64,000 nucleotides of DNA from an uncultured Clostridia bacterium (lineage in GTDB: Bacteria; Bacillota; Clostridia; TANB77; CAG-508): assembly GCA_947624655.1 (NCBI GenBank), contig CANQLH010000004.1, forward strand, positions 18,780-82,779, given 5' to 3'. The first letter of the stretch is position 1; every line of letters starts with the position of its first letter. A program made the translations under genes and the position numbers. The notes below the pieces were generated by a model that saw nothing but the letters and a program-made list of their open reading frames with translations, was not told the origin of the DNA and made no database searches. Positions 41,275-51,447 of this stretch are shown here, in pieces.

Positions 41275-42927
41275 TTACCTTATTTCTTCTTTTTTGTATA
41301 TTCCAAGCCTTTCAAGTATTTTTAGTATTTTTGTTCCATAAGGAATCATTAGCATTTCTTCTCTTGAAAAAATTTTTAAAGCAATTATACTCATGAAATA
41401 TAATATCACAGCAAAAATTAAAGAGATTAATGTTGCAACTTTTGCAGATATACTTGCTCCAATTAATGCTACATAAAAACTATATGAACATACACACATT
41501 ATAGCTGTTGCTAATACTGGCTTTATTACATACTTTAGTGGTTTTATATCTAGTTTAATTGTCTTTTTCAAAATATAATAGCTTATTAAGAATACTATTA
41601 CATTATTAACTATTGAACCAATTGCAGCACCATTTACCCCTATACTAGGTATAGAAATAAGAATTACATTTAGTATTAATTTCACAATCAATCCAATAAA
41701 TGATGAAATTGCTGGTACCATAATTTTTCCAAGTCCTTGCAAAGCTCCATTTATAGTTTGTGCAAGCACAGAAAATATTATTGTCAGAGCACTTATTTGT
41801 AATAGCAAGCTTCCTGATGGTGCATTTGGGAATATTAGATTAATTATTGGCTGTGCAAATACCATCATTCCAAAAGTACAAGGTAAACCTATTATCATTG
41901 TAACCAATAATGACAAAGATATTCTTTTTGATGCACTTTCGTGTTCATTTTTTGCAATTGATGCAGAAATTGTAGGTACAAGTGCCGTTGCAAAGGCAAT
42001 ATTAAATGATAATGGAAGTGTTATAAGTGTATCAACCTTACCACTAAGTATTCCATATTGCACCTTTGCTTCACTTTCTGATAAAAATTTTTTTAGTCCT
42101 CTAACAACTGTTATAGAATCTATATTTTTGTTCAATGTAGACATTATAGCGCTAAGTGTTATTGGAATTGATACAAATAATATATTTTTAACTACTTTTA
42201 ATACATTTTCTTGTTTATATTCTTTATTTACTTTAACTTGAGGTATTTGATTTTTTTTGTAAATTTTATAATATAACGCAAGATATCCAAGACTTAAAAA
42301 TACTGACAAGGTTGTTGCAAGATTTGCTCCTGCTGCCATTACTGTAACGTTTTCTCCATAAAATAATACAACAATTTCAACTACTGCAATGGTTAATACT
42401 GTTTTAAAAATTTGCTCTAATGTTTGAGCTTTAGCCGTTGCTGATATTCTATCTCTTCCATTAAAATATCCTCTCATAACAGATGCGATTGTTACAAAGA
42501 AAATTGCTGGAGATAAAGCAACAAGAGTAAGTTCTGATTCTGGTATTTGTAATATTACATTTGCTATATAACCTGCTCCTAAAAGTAATATTAAAGTTCC
42601 AACTAGTCCTATTATTCCAAATGTCATAAGTGCTATTTTGAATATTCTATGAGCACCTTTTTCGTCTCCTACTGCAACTTTTTCTGACACAAGTTTTGAA
42701 ATTGCATTAGGAACTCCTATTGAGGATACCGTTAGCAAAAGAGCATATATCAGATACCCTCCACTGTAAATTGCATTTCCCTCGTCTCCAAAGCCTTCTC
42801 TATTTGTAAGATATACTCTATATACAAAACCTAAAAGTTTTATTAATACCTGTGATACCATAAGTATCAACACACTTTTCATAAAACCTTCTGCTTTGTT
42901 TGTTTTCTTTTCTACCTTAGTTTGCAT
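41275..42927 (-). CDS. spoVB: SpoVB-type polysaccharide/lipid flippase
   Basis: A 550-residue membrane protein of the MOP superfamily with about 14 hydrophobic segments. It has QVLIKLLGFVYRVYLTNREG, YSGGYLIYALLLTVSSIGVPNAISKLVSEK and VMRGYFNGRDR motifs of SpoVB/YtgP proteins, which move peptidoglycan or polysaccharide precursors across the membrane, in SpoVB's case for spore cortex. Which paralogue it is cannot be fixed without neighbours. Confidence 0.85.
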   Translation of the reverse strand: MQTKVEKKTNKAEGFMKSVLILMVSQVLIKLLGFVYRVYLTNREGFGDEGNAIYSGGYLIYALLLTVSSIGVPNAISKLVSEKVAVGDEKGAHRIFKIALMTFGIIGLVGTLILLLGAGYIANVILQIPESELTLVALSPAIFFVTIASVMRGYFNGRDRISATAKAQTLEQIFKTVLTIAVVEIVVLFYGENVTVMAAGANLATTLSVFLSLGYLALYYKIYKKNQIPQVKVNKEYKQENVLKVVKNILFVSIPITLSAIMSTLNKNIDSITVVRGLKKFLSESEAKVQYGILSGKVDTLITLPLSFNIAFATALVPTISASIAKNEHESASKRISLSLLVTMIIGLPCTFGMMVFAQPIINLIFPNAPSGSLLLQISALTIIFSVLAQTINGALQGLGKIMVPAISSFIGLIVKLILNVILISIPSIGVNGAAIGSIVNNVIVFLISYYILKKTIKLDIKPLKYVIKPVLATAIMCVCSYSFYVALIGASISAKVATLISLIFAVILYFMSIIALKIFSREEMLMIPYGTKILKILERLGIYKKEEIR

Positions 42928-43042
42928 TTTCCTTCCCTCTTATAATAATTAATATTCTTATATTTTATTTATATACTATATCATAAAGTTTTTTTTAAAG
43001 CAACCATTATTTATTAACCTTTATAGCCTATAGTTACTGTAT

Positions 43043-43216
43043 AATGCTTTTATATTAAAGAATAGCTGAAATGATTTATTTGAAAGAGCTGCGTAAGCGA
43101 CCAACCGGAGCGTAGCGCAAAAGCGAATGGAGCAGTCTACATATATGTTCTTTAATTTGTAGACTGCGACACCAAAGCTCTAAAAATAAATCATTTCAGC
43201 TATTCTATTGAAACAA
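43043..43216. repeat. Palindromic repeat element, copy B
   Basis: Near-identical to copy A at 10327-10499. Beyond the right end CCATTATCC continues, matching the outer end of copy C and the fragment at 52969, so the full element is probably slightly longer. Confidence 0.8.
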
Positions 43217-43240
43217 TCCATTATCCTGTAACAGCCTATA

Positions 43241-43269
43241 TTGTCTTTTTATGAAAATTATGTTATAAT
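43241..43269 (+). promoter_or_regulatory. Promoter of the GC-rich gene at 43357
   Basis: TTGTCT (43241) and TATAAT (43264) with a 17-bp spacer. Confidence 0.6.
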
Positions 43270-43356
43270 GTAAGAAGATGAACGTTGTTTTAACTCCGTG
43301 CATCTGTGGTTATATGCATCAATCGTTATGGGGCAACTGCCCTAAAGGAGGTCATT

Positions 43357-43617
43357 ATGGAAAAGTGTTACAAGAGAGGCGAGCACACATACGTGGTTCG
43401 CTTCGAGGATGACAAACCAGAGGTCTTTATTGGTATAAATGAGCCTCTCTCAATCCTCGCGATTCAGCTTCTGTTCGACGCTATCGTTCCACTTGGTTGG
43501 GAACGTACCAACAGCTACAAAGATGTGCTCTGCAATGGGCATTACTGCATAGCAGTTGGCTACCGGGTTCCCGGTGGCGTAGATGCTGAAAAGGCTATCA
43601 CACAGCTCTTTTCCTGA
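43357..43617 (+). CDS. GC-rich orphan protein using standard CGG
   Basis: An 86-residue protein (MEKCYKRGEHTYVVRFEDDK...) with C and G at many third positions, unlike its neighbours. AAAGGAGG precedes ATG 43357. It has an in-frame CGG (TAC CGG GTT, 43564) in GYRVPGG. If recoded, the frame would stop six codons later. It has its own promoter and a GC-rich terminator, so it looks like a one-gene insertion. No family recognised. Confidence 0.6.
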   Translation: MEKCYKRGEHTYVVRFEDDKPEVFIGINEPLSILAIQLLFDAIVPLGWERTNSYKDVLCNGHYCIAVGYRVPGGVDAEKAITQLFS

Positions 43618-43650
43618 TTGTCAGTTCTTCATCAACTGATAATCAAACAT

Positions 43651-43680
43651 GTCACCCTCCCCGCAAGGAGGGTGGCTTGT
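43651..43680 (+). terminator. Terminator of the GC-rich gene
   Basis: CACCCTCC / GGAGGGTG stem with a CCGCAA loop, followed by GCTTGTTATTTT. Confidence 0.75.
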
Positions 43681-43699
43681 TATTTTATCAATTATACTT

Positions 43700-45514
43700 T
43701 TACATTCCTTCAATCTCTACGTTATATTCCTCAAGCCAAAGATCAAATTCATAAAGATATGCAATAAGCTGTGGTCTTGTCATAAGCTGACCGGTACCAA
43801 GGAAGTATATCATCTTCCTTGCTATCTAATAATTTATTTATTTCATCAATATTAAATATTTTGTACATTTTGCTTTCTTTGTTTTCTAATCTTTCTCTTA
43901 AGGCTTTGCTAACTAATTCTAAGAATTTTGGATGATGAGTTTTAGGATATGGATTCTTTTTACGGTAAAGTACCTCATCTGGTATAACTCCCTTAAATGC
44001 TTCTCTAAGCAAATATTTTTCTGTATTGTTATTATATTTATATTTAAAAGGCAAATTCCACAAATATTCTACAAGCTTTGTATCAGCAAATGGTACTCTC
44101 GCTTCTAGTGTTGAATACATTGTCATCCTATCCTTTCTTTCTAAAAGTGCTTGCATAAAGTGAGTCATATTGATATAAAATAGTCTCTTATCTTTTTTAT
44201 CTCTGTCTTCAGGTTCTAATTCATTAATTGTTTTTTGATATTCTTCTTCTACAATGCTTTTTAGATTTATCTTATCTTTCAAATTTTCATTCAATAAACT
44301 TTGCCTATAATCTAAATTATTTATCCACGGAAACATTTCTCTATCATTTAATTCTTTTCTATAAAACCAAGGGTATCCACCAAAGATTTCATCAGCACAT
44401 TCTCCACTTAATATTACTTTAAATTCTTTTGCAATCTCCTTTGAAAACCAGAGTAGTGATGAATCTATATCAGTCATTCCTGGATAGTCTTTGGCATAAA
44501 GAGCATCTTTTAAATAATTTACAACATCATCTTGTGTAATTGTCTTGTATTCATGCTTCGTATTAAAAGCTTTACTCATCACATCTATATAGTGTTCATC
44601 CATAGATACAGTAAAGCTTGTTTTTTTGAAATATTTATCATTATCTTCATAATCTATTGAAAAAGTTGTAAGCGGAGTTTTTTGATTTATTGCAACAACT
44701 CCTGTAATTAAGCTTGAATCTAATCCTCCACTTAATAAAGTTGCTATCGGCACATCTGATACCATTTGTCTTTTAATAGAATCTGTAAGTAATTCTCTTA
44801 TTTTTTCCTTTGCTTCTTCAAATGTATCATTACATTCTTTTGTTTTAACATTCCAATATCTATTAATCTCTATATTTCCATCTTTATATTTTAAGTAATG
44901 TGCAGCTCTTAGCTCATTTATTCCTGTAAATATTCCGGCTTCCTTGCTTTTTAGATGGTCCGAAGTGCTAAGATTTCTCCAAGCGATTCTTGACTTAAGT
45001 ATGGTTTTACTACTTTACTTCTAAGTATTGGTTTTAATGTAGAAGCAAATATAAAATCGTCATCTTTTTTGCAGTAATATAAAGGTTTAATTCCAAATCT
45101 ATCTCTTGCTAAAAATATTTCTTTAGTCTCCCTATTATATACACAAAAAGCAAATATTCCTTCTATCTTGTCTAATATCTTTTCTTTAAATTCTGCATAA
45201 CCCTTTAGCATTACTTCTGTATCACAGGTTGTATCGAACTTATATCCTAAAGCTTTTAATTCTTCTCTTACTTCATTTGTATTATATATCTCGCCATTAT
45301 ATACTATTACATATTCTTTATAGTACATTGGTTGATTTCCATTTTCTAAATCAATTATTGCAAGTCTTTTATGCCCAAGTAAGACATTCTCCTCAAAATG
45401 GTATCCTGTATTATCTTTACCTCTAGAATTCATTAATTCAAGCATTTCTTTAAATGTATTTTGCTTATCTTCTAAACTGTTTTTTTCATTTATCCAGCCA
45501 CATATTGCACACAT
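43700..45514 (-). CDS. asnB: Asparagine synthase B, three CGG +1 sites
   Basis: Glutamine-dependent asparagine synthetase; 603 residues once three breaks are repaired. The glutaminase begins with Cys2 (MCAICGW). Sites: CTT CGG (C at 44962), AGC CGG eight codons later (C at 44937), and TAC CGG (C at 43793). They restore LALGPSKKQGSGIFTGINELRAAHY, a stretch typical of AsnB, and the end PWYGQLMTRPQLIAYLYEFDLWL. The synthetase ATP loop is LLSGGLDSS. Read conventionally it breaks into a glutaminase piece and a synthetase piece with no link. The last 30 codons are somewhat GC-richer. Confidence 0.95.
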
Positions 45515-45611
45515 AAAAATACCTCCTATGCTTCTATCTTATGCTTTGTCTTATATTTATGTAACTTTTATGCTAAAACTTAATATTATATATTATAAAA
45601 TGGAGGAAGTT

Positions 45612-46441
45612 ATGGATATTTTATTTTTAGGTGGAGACAAAAGATATAAGTTTATTATGGATGATTTAAGCAAAAATCATTCTGTTTATCAAATAGGATT
45701 TAAAGATACTTGTAAAGAAGTACATGCAATTAATTTAGAAGATTTAAGTTTATCTAAATTTGATGTTGTATTACTCCCAATAAGCGGTATTAATGATAAT
45801 TTTGAAATAAAAACAGAAAAGCGGAAATTTGAAACTTTCTGAAGATATATTTAAAAATATTGACACAAATACAAGATTTTTCACTGGTTTAAAAACTAAA
45901 AACATTTTGGATAATATACCAGAAAAGCAAATAATAAGTTTTTTAGATTTTAAAGAAGTCAAAACTGTAAATGATGATTTAACAGTTGAACGGTGTAATT
46001 GATGATATAAAAAATAGAAAAAATGATTGTATATGTATTTTAGGCTATGGTACTCTTGGTAAAATGCTCTATTTAAAGCTTAAAAATGCTGGTATAAAAA
46101 CTTACGTTATTTCTAGACCAAAAAAAGAAATATATTCTGATAAAGTCAAAAATTTCTATCCTTTAAGCTCACAGAATATTATAGAAGTTTTTAGAATTGC
46201 TGATATTATCATTAACACAATTCCTTTTAATATAATACCAGAAGAAGCATTAAAAACAAATAAAGTTCCATATATATTAGATATTGCATCTTTTCCTTAT
46301 GGAATTAATCAAGACATCATAAATAAATACAAAAATAGTATCGAATATAATTTATATTTGGGAATTCCAAGTATTTTTGCTCCAAAAGAAGCTTCTGACA
46401 TTTTACTAAAGATTTTAAAAAAGGAGATAAATACGCAATGA
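45612..46441 (+). CDS. dpaA: Dipicolinate synthase subunit A, two CGG +1 sites
   Basis: With DpaB it makes dipicolinic acid for the spore core. Recoding gives 275 residues: AAG CGG (C at 45822; KTEKGNLKLSEDIF) and GAA CGG (C at 45991; LTVEGVIDDIKN). The nucleotide-binding fold is ICILGYGTLGKMLYLKLKNAG, then SRPKKE and NTIPFNIIPEEAL. Start ATG 45612 follows GGAGG. It overlaps dpaB by four bases. In Bacillus this pair sits with asd and dapG; here asd-lysC is 9 kb away on the other strand. Confidence 0.92.
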
Positions 46442-47014
46442 AACTTGGTGTAGTAATTACCGCTTCTTTTTGTACACTAAGGAAAGTATTAGTAGTTCTT
46501 AAAAATTTGAAGGATGCACGGATACGATATATATCCTGTGCTTTCTAATAAAGTTATAGATTATGATACAAGGTTTGGTAAAGCAGAAGACTTTGTAAAA
46601 GAAGTTGAAGAAATTACTGGGAAAGAAGTTATCTCTACTATCGTAGAAGCAGAAAAATTTGGTCCAATGTATAAAATGGATGCAATGTTAGTTCTTCCTG
46701 CAACAGGAGATTTTATGGCAAAAATGGCAAATAGTATTACAGATAATGCAGCAAACTTGGCAGTAAAAGCAACTCTTAGAAATCAAAGTCCAATAATTAT
46801 TGCGGTTTCTACAAATGATGGATTAAGCCTAAGTGCTCAAAATATTGCTAAATTAATGAATTTGAAATATGTATATTTTGTTCCCTATGGTCAAGATGAC
46901 TATGAGAAAAAGCCTAATTCATTAGTTGCACATTTTGACTTAGTAATTCCAACTATAGAATCTGCTTTGCAATTAAAACAGATACAACCTGTACTTAAAG
47001 AATACAAAAAATAG
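46438..47014 (+). CDS. dpaB: Dipicolinate synthase subunit B, one CGG +1 site
   Basis: Flavoprotein subunit, 191 residues. MKLGVVITASFCTLRKV begins it and the break is GCA CGG at codon 28 (C at 46519), giving KDAGYDIYPVLSNKV. MLVLPATGDFMAKMANSITDNAA and VYFVPYGQDDYEKKPNSLVA are typical of DpaB. ATG overlaps the dpaA stop (ATGA), and AAGGAG lies upstream. Confidence 0.93.
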
Positions 47015-47017
47015 TAT

Positions 47018-47090
47018 AGTTCACTGCTTTTTTATATAACCAATCCGTTTAGGAGTAATATATAAAAAGCAGTGAACATTTTTTATTTAT
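47018..47090. terminator. Bidirectional terminator after dpaB
   Basis: GTTCACTGCTTTTTATAT and its complement enclose a loop of about 25 bases, with T/A runs at both ends; it serves dpaAB and the convergent aminopeptidase gene. Confidence 0.7.
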
Positions 47091-47102
47091 TCATATTTAC
47101 TC

Positions 47103-48524
47103 TTATGCTTTCTCAAAGAATACCTTATAAGTTCTATATGCTTCATAAACATCATACTTACTTGTAACTTCATAAGGTGAATGCATTGAAAGTACAGGTA
47201 CACCACAGTCTATTACTTCTACGCCTTTATTAGCTAAGATATATGCGATAGTTCCTCCACCGCCAGCATCTATTTTACCAATTTCTGATAATTGATATTG
47301 TATGCCGTTTTCTTCTAATATTCCTCTTAATTTACCTATAAATTCTGCATTTGCATCAGAGCCACCAGATTTACCTTTTATACCTGTATATTTATCAAAA
47401 GCTATACCAAAAGATGCAAAAGCTGCATTATTTCTATCCGAAACTGATGCATATATTGGGTCAAAAGCTGTTCCAACATCTGCTGATAACATACTTGAAT
47501 TGCAGAATACTTTATTTATTAGATTTGGTCTATTATCTCCTGATTTGTTTAAAAGCTCTGAAATGAAATAATCAAATACTTGTGATTCCATTCCGGTATT
47601 TCCCATGCTTCCAATTTCCTCTTTATCAGCTAATATACATACTGCTGTTTTATCTTGTACATTTGCTTCTAAAATAGCTCTTAATGATGTGTAAGCACAT
47701 ACCTTATCGTCTTGACCATATCCTGCAACCATACTTTCATCAAAGCCTAAACTTCTTGCTTTAAATGCTGGTACAAGCTCTATTTCTGCACTTAAAAAGT
47801 CCGCTTCTTTTATACCATATTTTTCATTCAATATCTTCATTATATTTAATTTTACTTTTTCTCCAACTGTTTCGTCATTAAATGGCATATTTCCAATAAG
47901 TAAATTTAAGTCTTCTCCATTTACTCCCTCGCCTAACTTCTTTTGCATTTGCTCTTTTGCAAGATGTGGTAAAAGGTCTGTTATTGTAAATATTGGGTCT
48001 CCCTCATTTTCTCCAATGTTAACACAAATCTTCTCTCCATCTGGTTTAACAATAACTCCATGCATCGAAAGTGGTATTGTTGTCCATTGATAAGTCTTTA
48101 TTCCTCCATAATAGTGCGTATCAAAATATGCAAAATTTGAATCTTCGTATAAAGCATTTGGTCTTAAATCTATTCTTGGCGAATCAATATGAGCACCAAC
48201 TAAGTTTATTCCTTCTTCTAACTTTCTATTTCCTATAACTGCAATATACATACTTTTTTCTCTATTAATATAATAAACCTTATCGCCTGCATTTAAACTA
48301 TCTAAAGTATTAATATCTTTGTAGCCATTTCTATCTAATACTTCTTTTGCAGATTTTACAAACTCTCTTTCTGTTTTAGAGCAATTTAAAAACTCCATAT
48401 ACTCATCTGAAAATTTGAATATTATCTTTTTGTCTTCATCATTTGTCCTTTCCCATCCTGATTTCTTCTTATTAAATAATTCCTCCTCTAATCTCTTTCC
48501 CTCTGTTTTTTCTTTACCTTCCAT
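47103..48524 (-). CDS. M18 family aminopeptidase
   Basis: Zinc aminopeptidase of about 473 residues. Family motifs: GAHIDSPRIDLRPNALYE (first metal His and Asp region), ADKEEIGSMGNTGMES (catalytic Glu), SADVGTAFDP, and GGSDANAEFIG / VPVLSMHSPYEV (last His). It cleaves neutral or acidic N-terminal residues. Start at 48524 follows AAAGGAG. No CGG in frame. Confidence 0.92.
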   Translation of the reverse strand: MEGKEKTEGKRLEEELFNKKKSGWERTNDEDKKIIFKFSDEYMEFLNCSKTEREFVKSAKEVLDRNGYKDINTLDSLNAGDKVYYINREKSMYIAVIGNRKLEEGINLVGAHIDSPRIDLRPNALYEDSNFAYFDTHYYGGIKTYQWTTIPLSMHGVIVKPDGEKICVNIGENEGDPIFTITDLLPHLAKEQMQKKLGEGVNGEDLNLLIGNMPFNDETVGEKVKLNIMKILNEKYGIKEADFLSAEIELVPAFKARSLGFDESMVAGYGQDDKVCAYTSLRAILEANVQDKTAVCILADKEEIGSMGNTGMESQVFDYFISELLNKSGDNRPNLINKVFCNSSMLSADVGTAFDPIYASVSDRNNAAFASFGIAFDKYTGIKGKSGGSDANAEFIGKLRGILEENGIQYQLSEIGKIDAGGGGTIAYILANKGVEVIDCGVPVLSMHSPYEVTSKYDVYEAYRTYKVFFEKA

Positions 48525-48550
48525 ATTTTCTCCTTTCATATATTTAATAT

Positions 48551-49643
48551 TTAAACATTAAATCTAAATAGTACAATATCTCCGGTCTTGCATAATATAG
48601 TCTTTTCCTTCTGAACGTAATAGTCCTTTTTCTTTTACAGCATTCATACTTCCTTCTCTCATTAAGTCATCATAAGATACAATCTCTGCTCTAATAAATC
48701 CTCTTTGTATATCTGAATGAATTTTACCTGCTGCCTCTGGTGCTTTAGTACCTTTCTTTATTGTCCACGCTCTTACTTCTGGTTTTCCTGCTGTTAAAAA
48801 TGACATAAGGCCTAATAAATCATAACTTGCTTTTATTACTTTGTCTAGTCCTGATTCTTTAAGTCCTAAAGCTTCTAGCATTTCTTTTTTATCTTCTCCT
48901 TCAAGTGTAGATAGTTCTTCTTCTATCTTTACACATAAAGGTATAACTTTTGCATTTTCTGATTTTGCATATTCTCTAACTTCATTTACATATTTGTCTG
49001 TACTTTCTGTTAATATCTGTTCCTCACTTATATTTGCTATGTATATTATTGGTTTCAATGTTAATAAATATGCATCTTTTATAACTTCTTCCTCTTCTTC
49101 AGTAAAGTTAATTGTCCTTGCAGATTTGCCTTCTTCTAGAACTTTTTTTACTTTTTCTAATACATCTATCTCAAATGCATATTTTTTATCAGCCTTTAAC
49201 ATCTTTTTAGCTCTTTCTATTCTTTTATCTATTGTTTCTAAATCTGCAAATATTAACTCTAAATTTATTGTTTCTATATCTCTTTTTGGAGAGATACTAC
49301 CATCTACATGTACAACGTTTGTGTCTTCAAAGCATCTTACAACTTCTGCTATGCTGTCTACTTCACGAATATGCGATAAGAACTTATTTCCAAGTCCTTC
49401 TCCTTTGCTTGCTCCTTTAACAAGGCCTGCAATATCCACAAACTCTATTACCGCATGTGTTGTTTTCTCAGGCTCATACATTTTTGTAAGCTCATCTAAT
49501 CTTTCATCTGGAACAGCTACCATTCCAACATTTGGTTCTATTGTACAAAATGGATAATTTGCACATTCTGCACCAGCATTTGTTATTGCATTAAACATTG
49601 TACTCTTTCCAACATTTGGAAGACCTACTATACCTATTTTCAT
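48551..49643 (-). CDS. ychF: Redox-regulated ATPase YchF/OLA1, one CGG +1 site
   Basis: Obg-like P-loop NTPase that binds ribosomes; 363 residues, the exact usual length, after recoding at GAC CGG (C at 48584) near the end. The site gives YIMQDGDIVLFRFNV, the invariant TGS-domain ending; unrecoded it would end RRYCTI. G1 is GLPNVGKST, G3 is DIAGLVKGASKGEGLGNKF, and the G4 is the altered ANISEE of this ATP-using family. Start ATG 49643. Confidence 0.96.
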
Positions 49644-49691
49644 TTTCTGCTATCATTCCTTTTCTCTATTTTACTTATTATTAATATAAAA

Positions 49692-51293
49692 TTATTTTAT
49701 TCTTTCAAATAATGGCTCTACACCATTTAATTTATAATTCTTTGGTGCTTCTATATATTCCCATTTACATTTATCAATATTTAGCATTTTTCTAATCTTC
49801 TCAGATGATTTAGGCATAAATGGTTCATATAAATTAGACAAATTTGCAATTAGAGTTGAGCAAGTATAAATTGTATTATTAAACTCTTCAATATTTTCTT
49901 TTTGTTGTTTCCAAGGTTGTTGTTCTTCATAATACTTATTGCCTTTTTCTACCAATTCTCTGATTAAACTAACTGCATTCTTAAATTCTAAATTTTCTAT
50001 TGCTTTACCTGCATTTTCATATGTCGATACTATTAACTTTCTTATATCTTCATCTACTTTTCCATCAGGAATTTCTGTTAATCCTTTATATTTTAACGTT
50101 CTATTTATTAGATTACCATATTTGTTAACTACCTCTGCATTGCTTATTGCAACAAAATCTTCTATTGAAAAGTTACTATCCTTTTTTTCTGGTCCATTCG
50201 CTATTAAATAATATCTAACCATATCTGAATCATAATTATCTAGCATTTGTCTTATTGTAATTCCATTTCCTTTTGATTTTGAAATTTTTTCTTCGTTTAT
50301 GTTCAAATATTGTGTTGCTATCATATAATTTGGTAATTTGTAGTTATCTTCTAATGCTAAAAGTAAGCCTGGCAAAATTATTGTATGAAATGTTATATTA
50401 TCTTTTCCGTGAGCCATATACATTATATTGTTATTGCTTTCTTTCCAATAGTCTTCCCAGTTAATTCCTTTTTCTATACATATTTTTTTACATGCTGTAA
50501 CATAACCTAAAACAGCTTCTATCCATACATACATTTTTTTATCTTCAAAGCCATTTATAGGTATATCTATACCCCAGTCTAAATTTCTTGTAACTGCTTT
50601 TTCAGGCAAACCTTCTTTTAAGTATTTTTCTGTTTCATTTTGTGAACTTGGTCTCCAATTTGCTTTATTCTTTTTAACATATTCTTCTATTTTAGGTTGC
50701 AATTTTCCTAATGCTAAGTACAAATTTTTATTTTCTTTTTGTACTGTTTTCTTTCCACATTGCTGACATGTTGCATTAACTAAGTCTTCATTTTTTGGTT
50801 CATAGCCACAATCACACATATCACCTTTTGTTTCTTTTCCACAATTTGGGCATGTTAATAATAGTTCTCTATCAGCCACAAATTTATTGCAGTTTTCACA
50901 ATATGGTTGTAAATCTATTTTTTCATATATATATCCATTTTCATACATTTTCTTAAATAATTCTTGAACATTTTTCATATGAAATTCATCTTCAGTTTTT
51001 GTGTATAAATCATACGAAAAATCCATATCCTTGAAACATTGAACAAATTCATTATGATACATTTCTGCAATCTCTGCCGGTGTTTTATTTTCTTTTTTTG
51101 CCCTTACTGTTATTGGCGTTCCATGACAATCTGTTCCTGATACATATATAACATTATTGCCTATCTGTCTATGATACCTAGCAATAACATCACCTGAAAT
51201 TAATCCTGCAACGTGACCTATATGCAATGAGTTATTGGCATATGGCCATGCCCCACCTATTAAAACATTTTTCTTAATTATATTATCTCCCAT
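49692..51293 (-). CDS. metG: Methionyl-tRNA synthetase
   Basis: Class I synthetase charging tRNA-Met, 533 residues, without the C-terminal tRNA-binding domain. GGAWPYANNSLHIGH, DCHGTPI, a zinc knuckle domain with four CxxC pairs (CENC, CPNC, CDC, CQQC) and KISKSKGNGI as the KMSKS loop. Start at 51293 follows AAGGAGG. No in-frame CGG. Confidence 0.96.
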   Translation of the reverse strand: MGDNIIKKNVLIGGAWPYANNSLHIGHVAGLISGDVIARYHRQIGNNVIYVSGTDCHGTPITVRAKKENKTPAEIAEMYHNEFVQCFKDMDFSYDLYTKTEDEFHMKNVQELFKKMYENGYIYEKIDLQPYCENCNKFVADRELLLTCPNCGKETKGDMCDCGYEPKNEDLVNATCQQCGKKTVQKENKNLYLALGKLQPKIEEYVKKNKANWRPSSQNETEKYLKEGLPEKAVTRNLDWGIDIPINGFEDKKMYVWIEAVLGYVTACKKICIEKGINWEDYWKESNNNIMYMAHGKDNITFHTIILPGLLLALEDNYKLPNYMIATQYLNINEEKISKSKGNGITIRQMLDNYDSDMVRYYLIANGPEKKDSNFSIEDFVAISNAEVVNKYGNLINRTLKYKGLTEIPDGKVDEDIRKLIVSTYENAGKAIENLEFKNAVSLIRELVEKGNKYYEEQQPWKQQKENIEEFNNTIYTCSTLIANLSNLYEPFMPKSSEKIRKMLNIDKCKWEYIEAPKNYKLNGVEPLFERIK

Positions 51294-51402
51294 GCTTGCC
51301 TCCTTAATACGCATATGATTATATCAACTTTTTTTATAATTTTCAATTGTTTGTATAAAAGTTTTATTATAATATCAAGATAAATAATAATTACTATAAA
51401 AG

Positions 51403-51436
51403 GAGCCTCCCGCCACGTTATCCGTGACGGGAGTTT
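51403..51436. terminator. GC-rich terminator beside the lysozyme-like gene
   Basis: CTCCCGCCACG / CGTGACGGGAG hairpin with a TTTTTGTT tail on the plus strand; A's precede it, so it may act both ways. Confidence 0.65.
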
Positions 51437-51447
51437 TTGTTGTTTAA

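Noticed and set aside
43043..43216. Palindromic repeats as a tRNA or known riboswitch
   Set aside because: The ends are terminal inverted repeats, copies lie in unrelated contexts, and no conserved tRNA or riboswitch core is visible.
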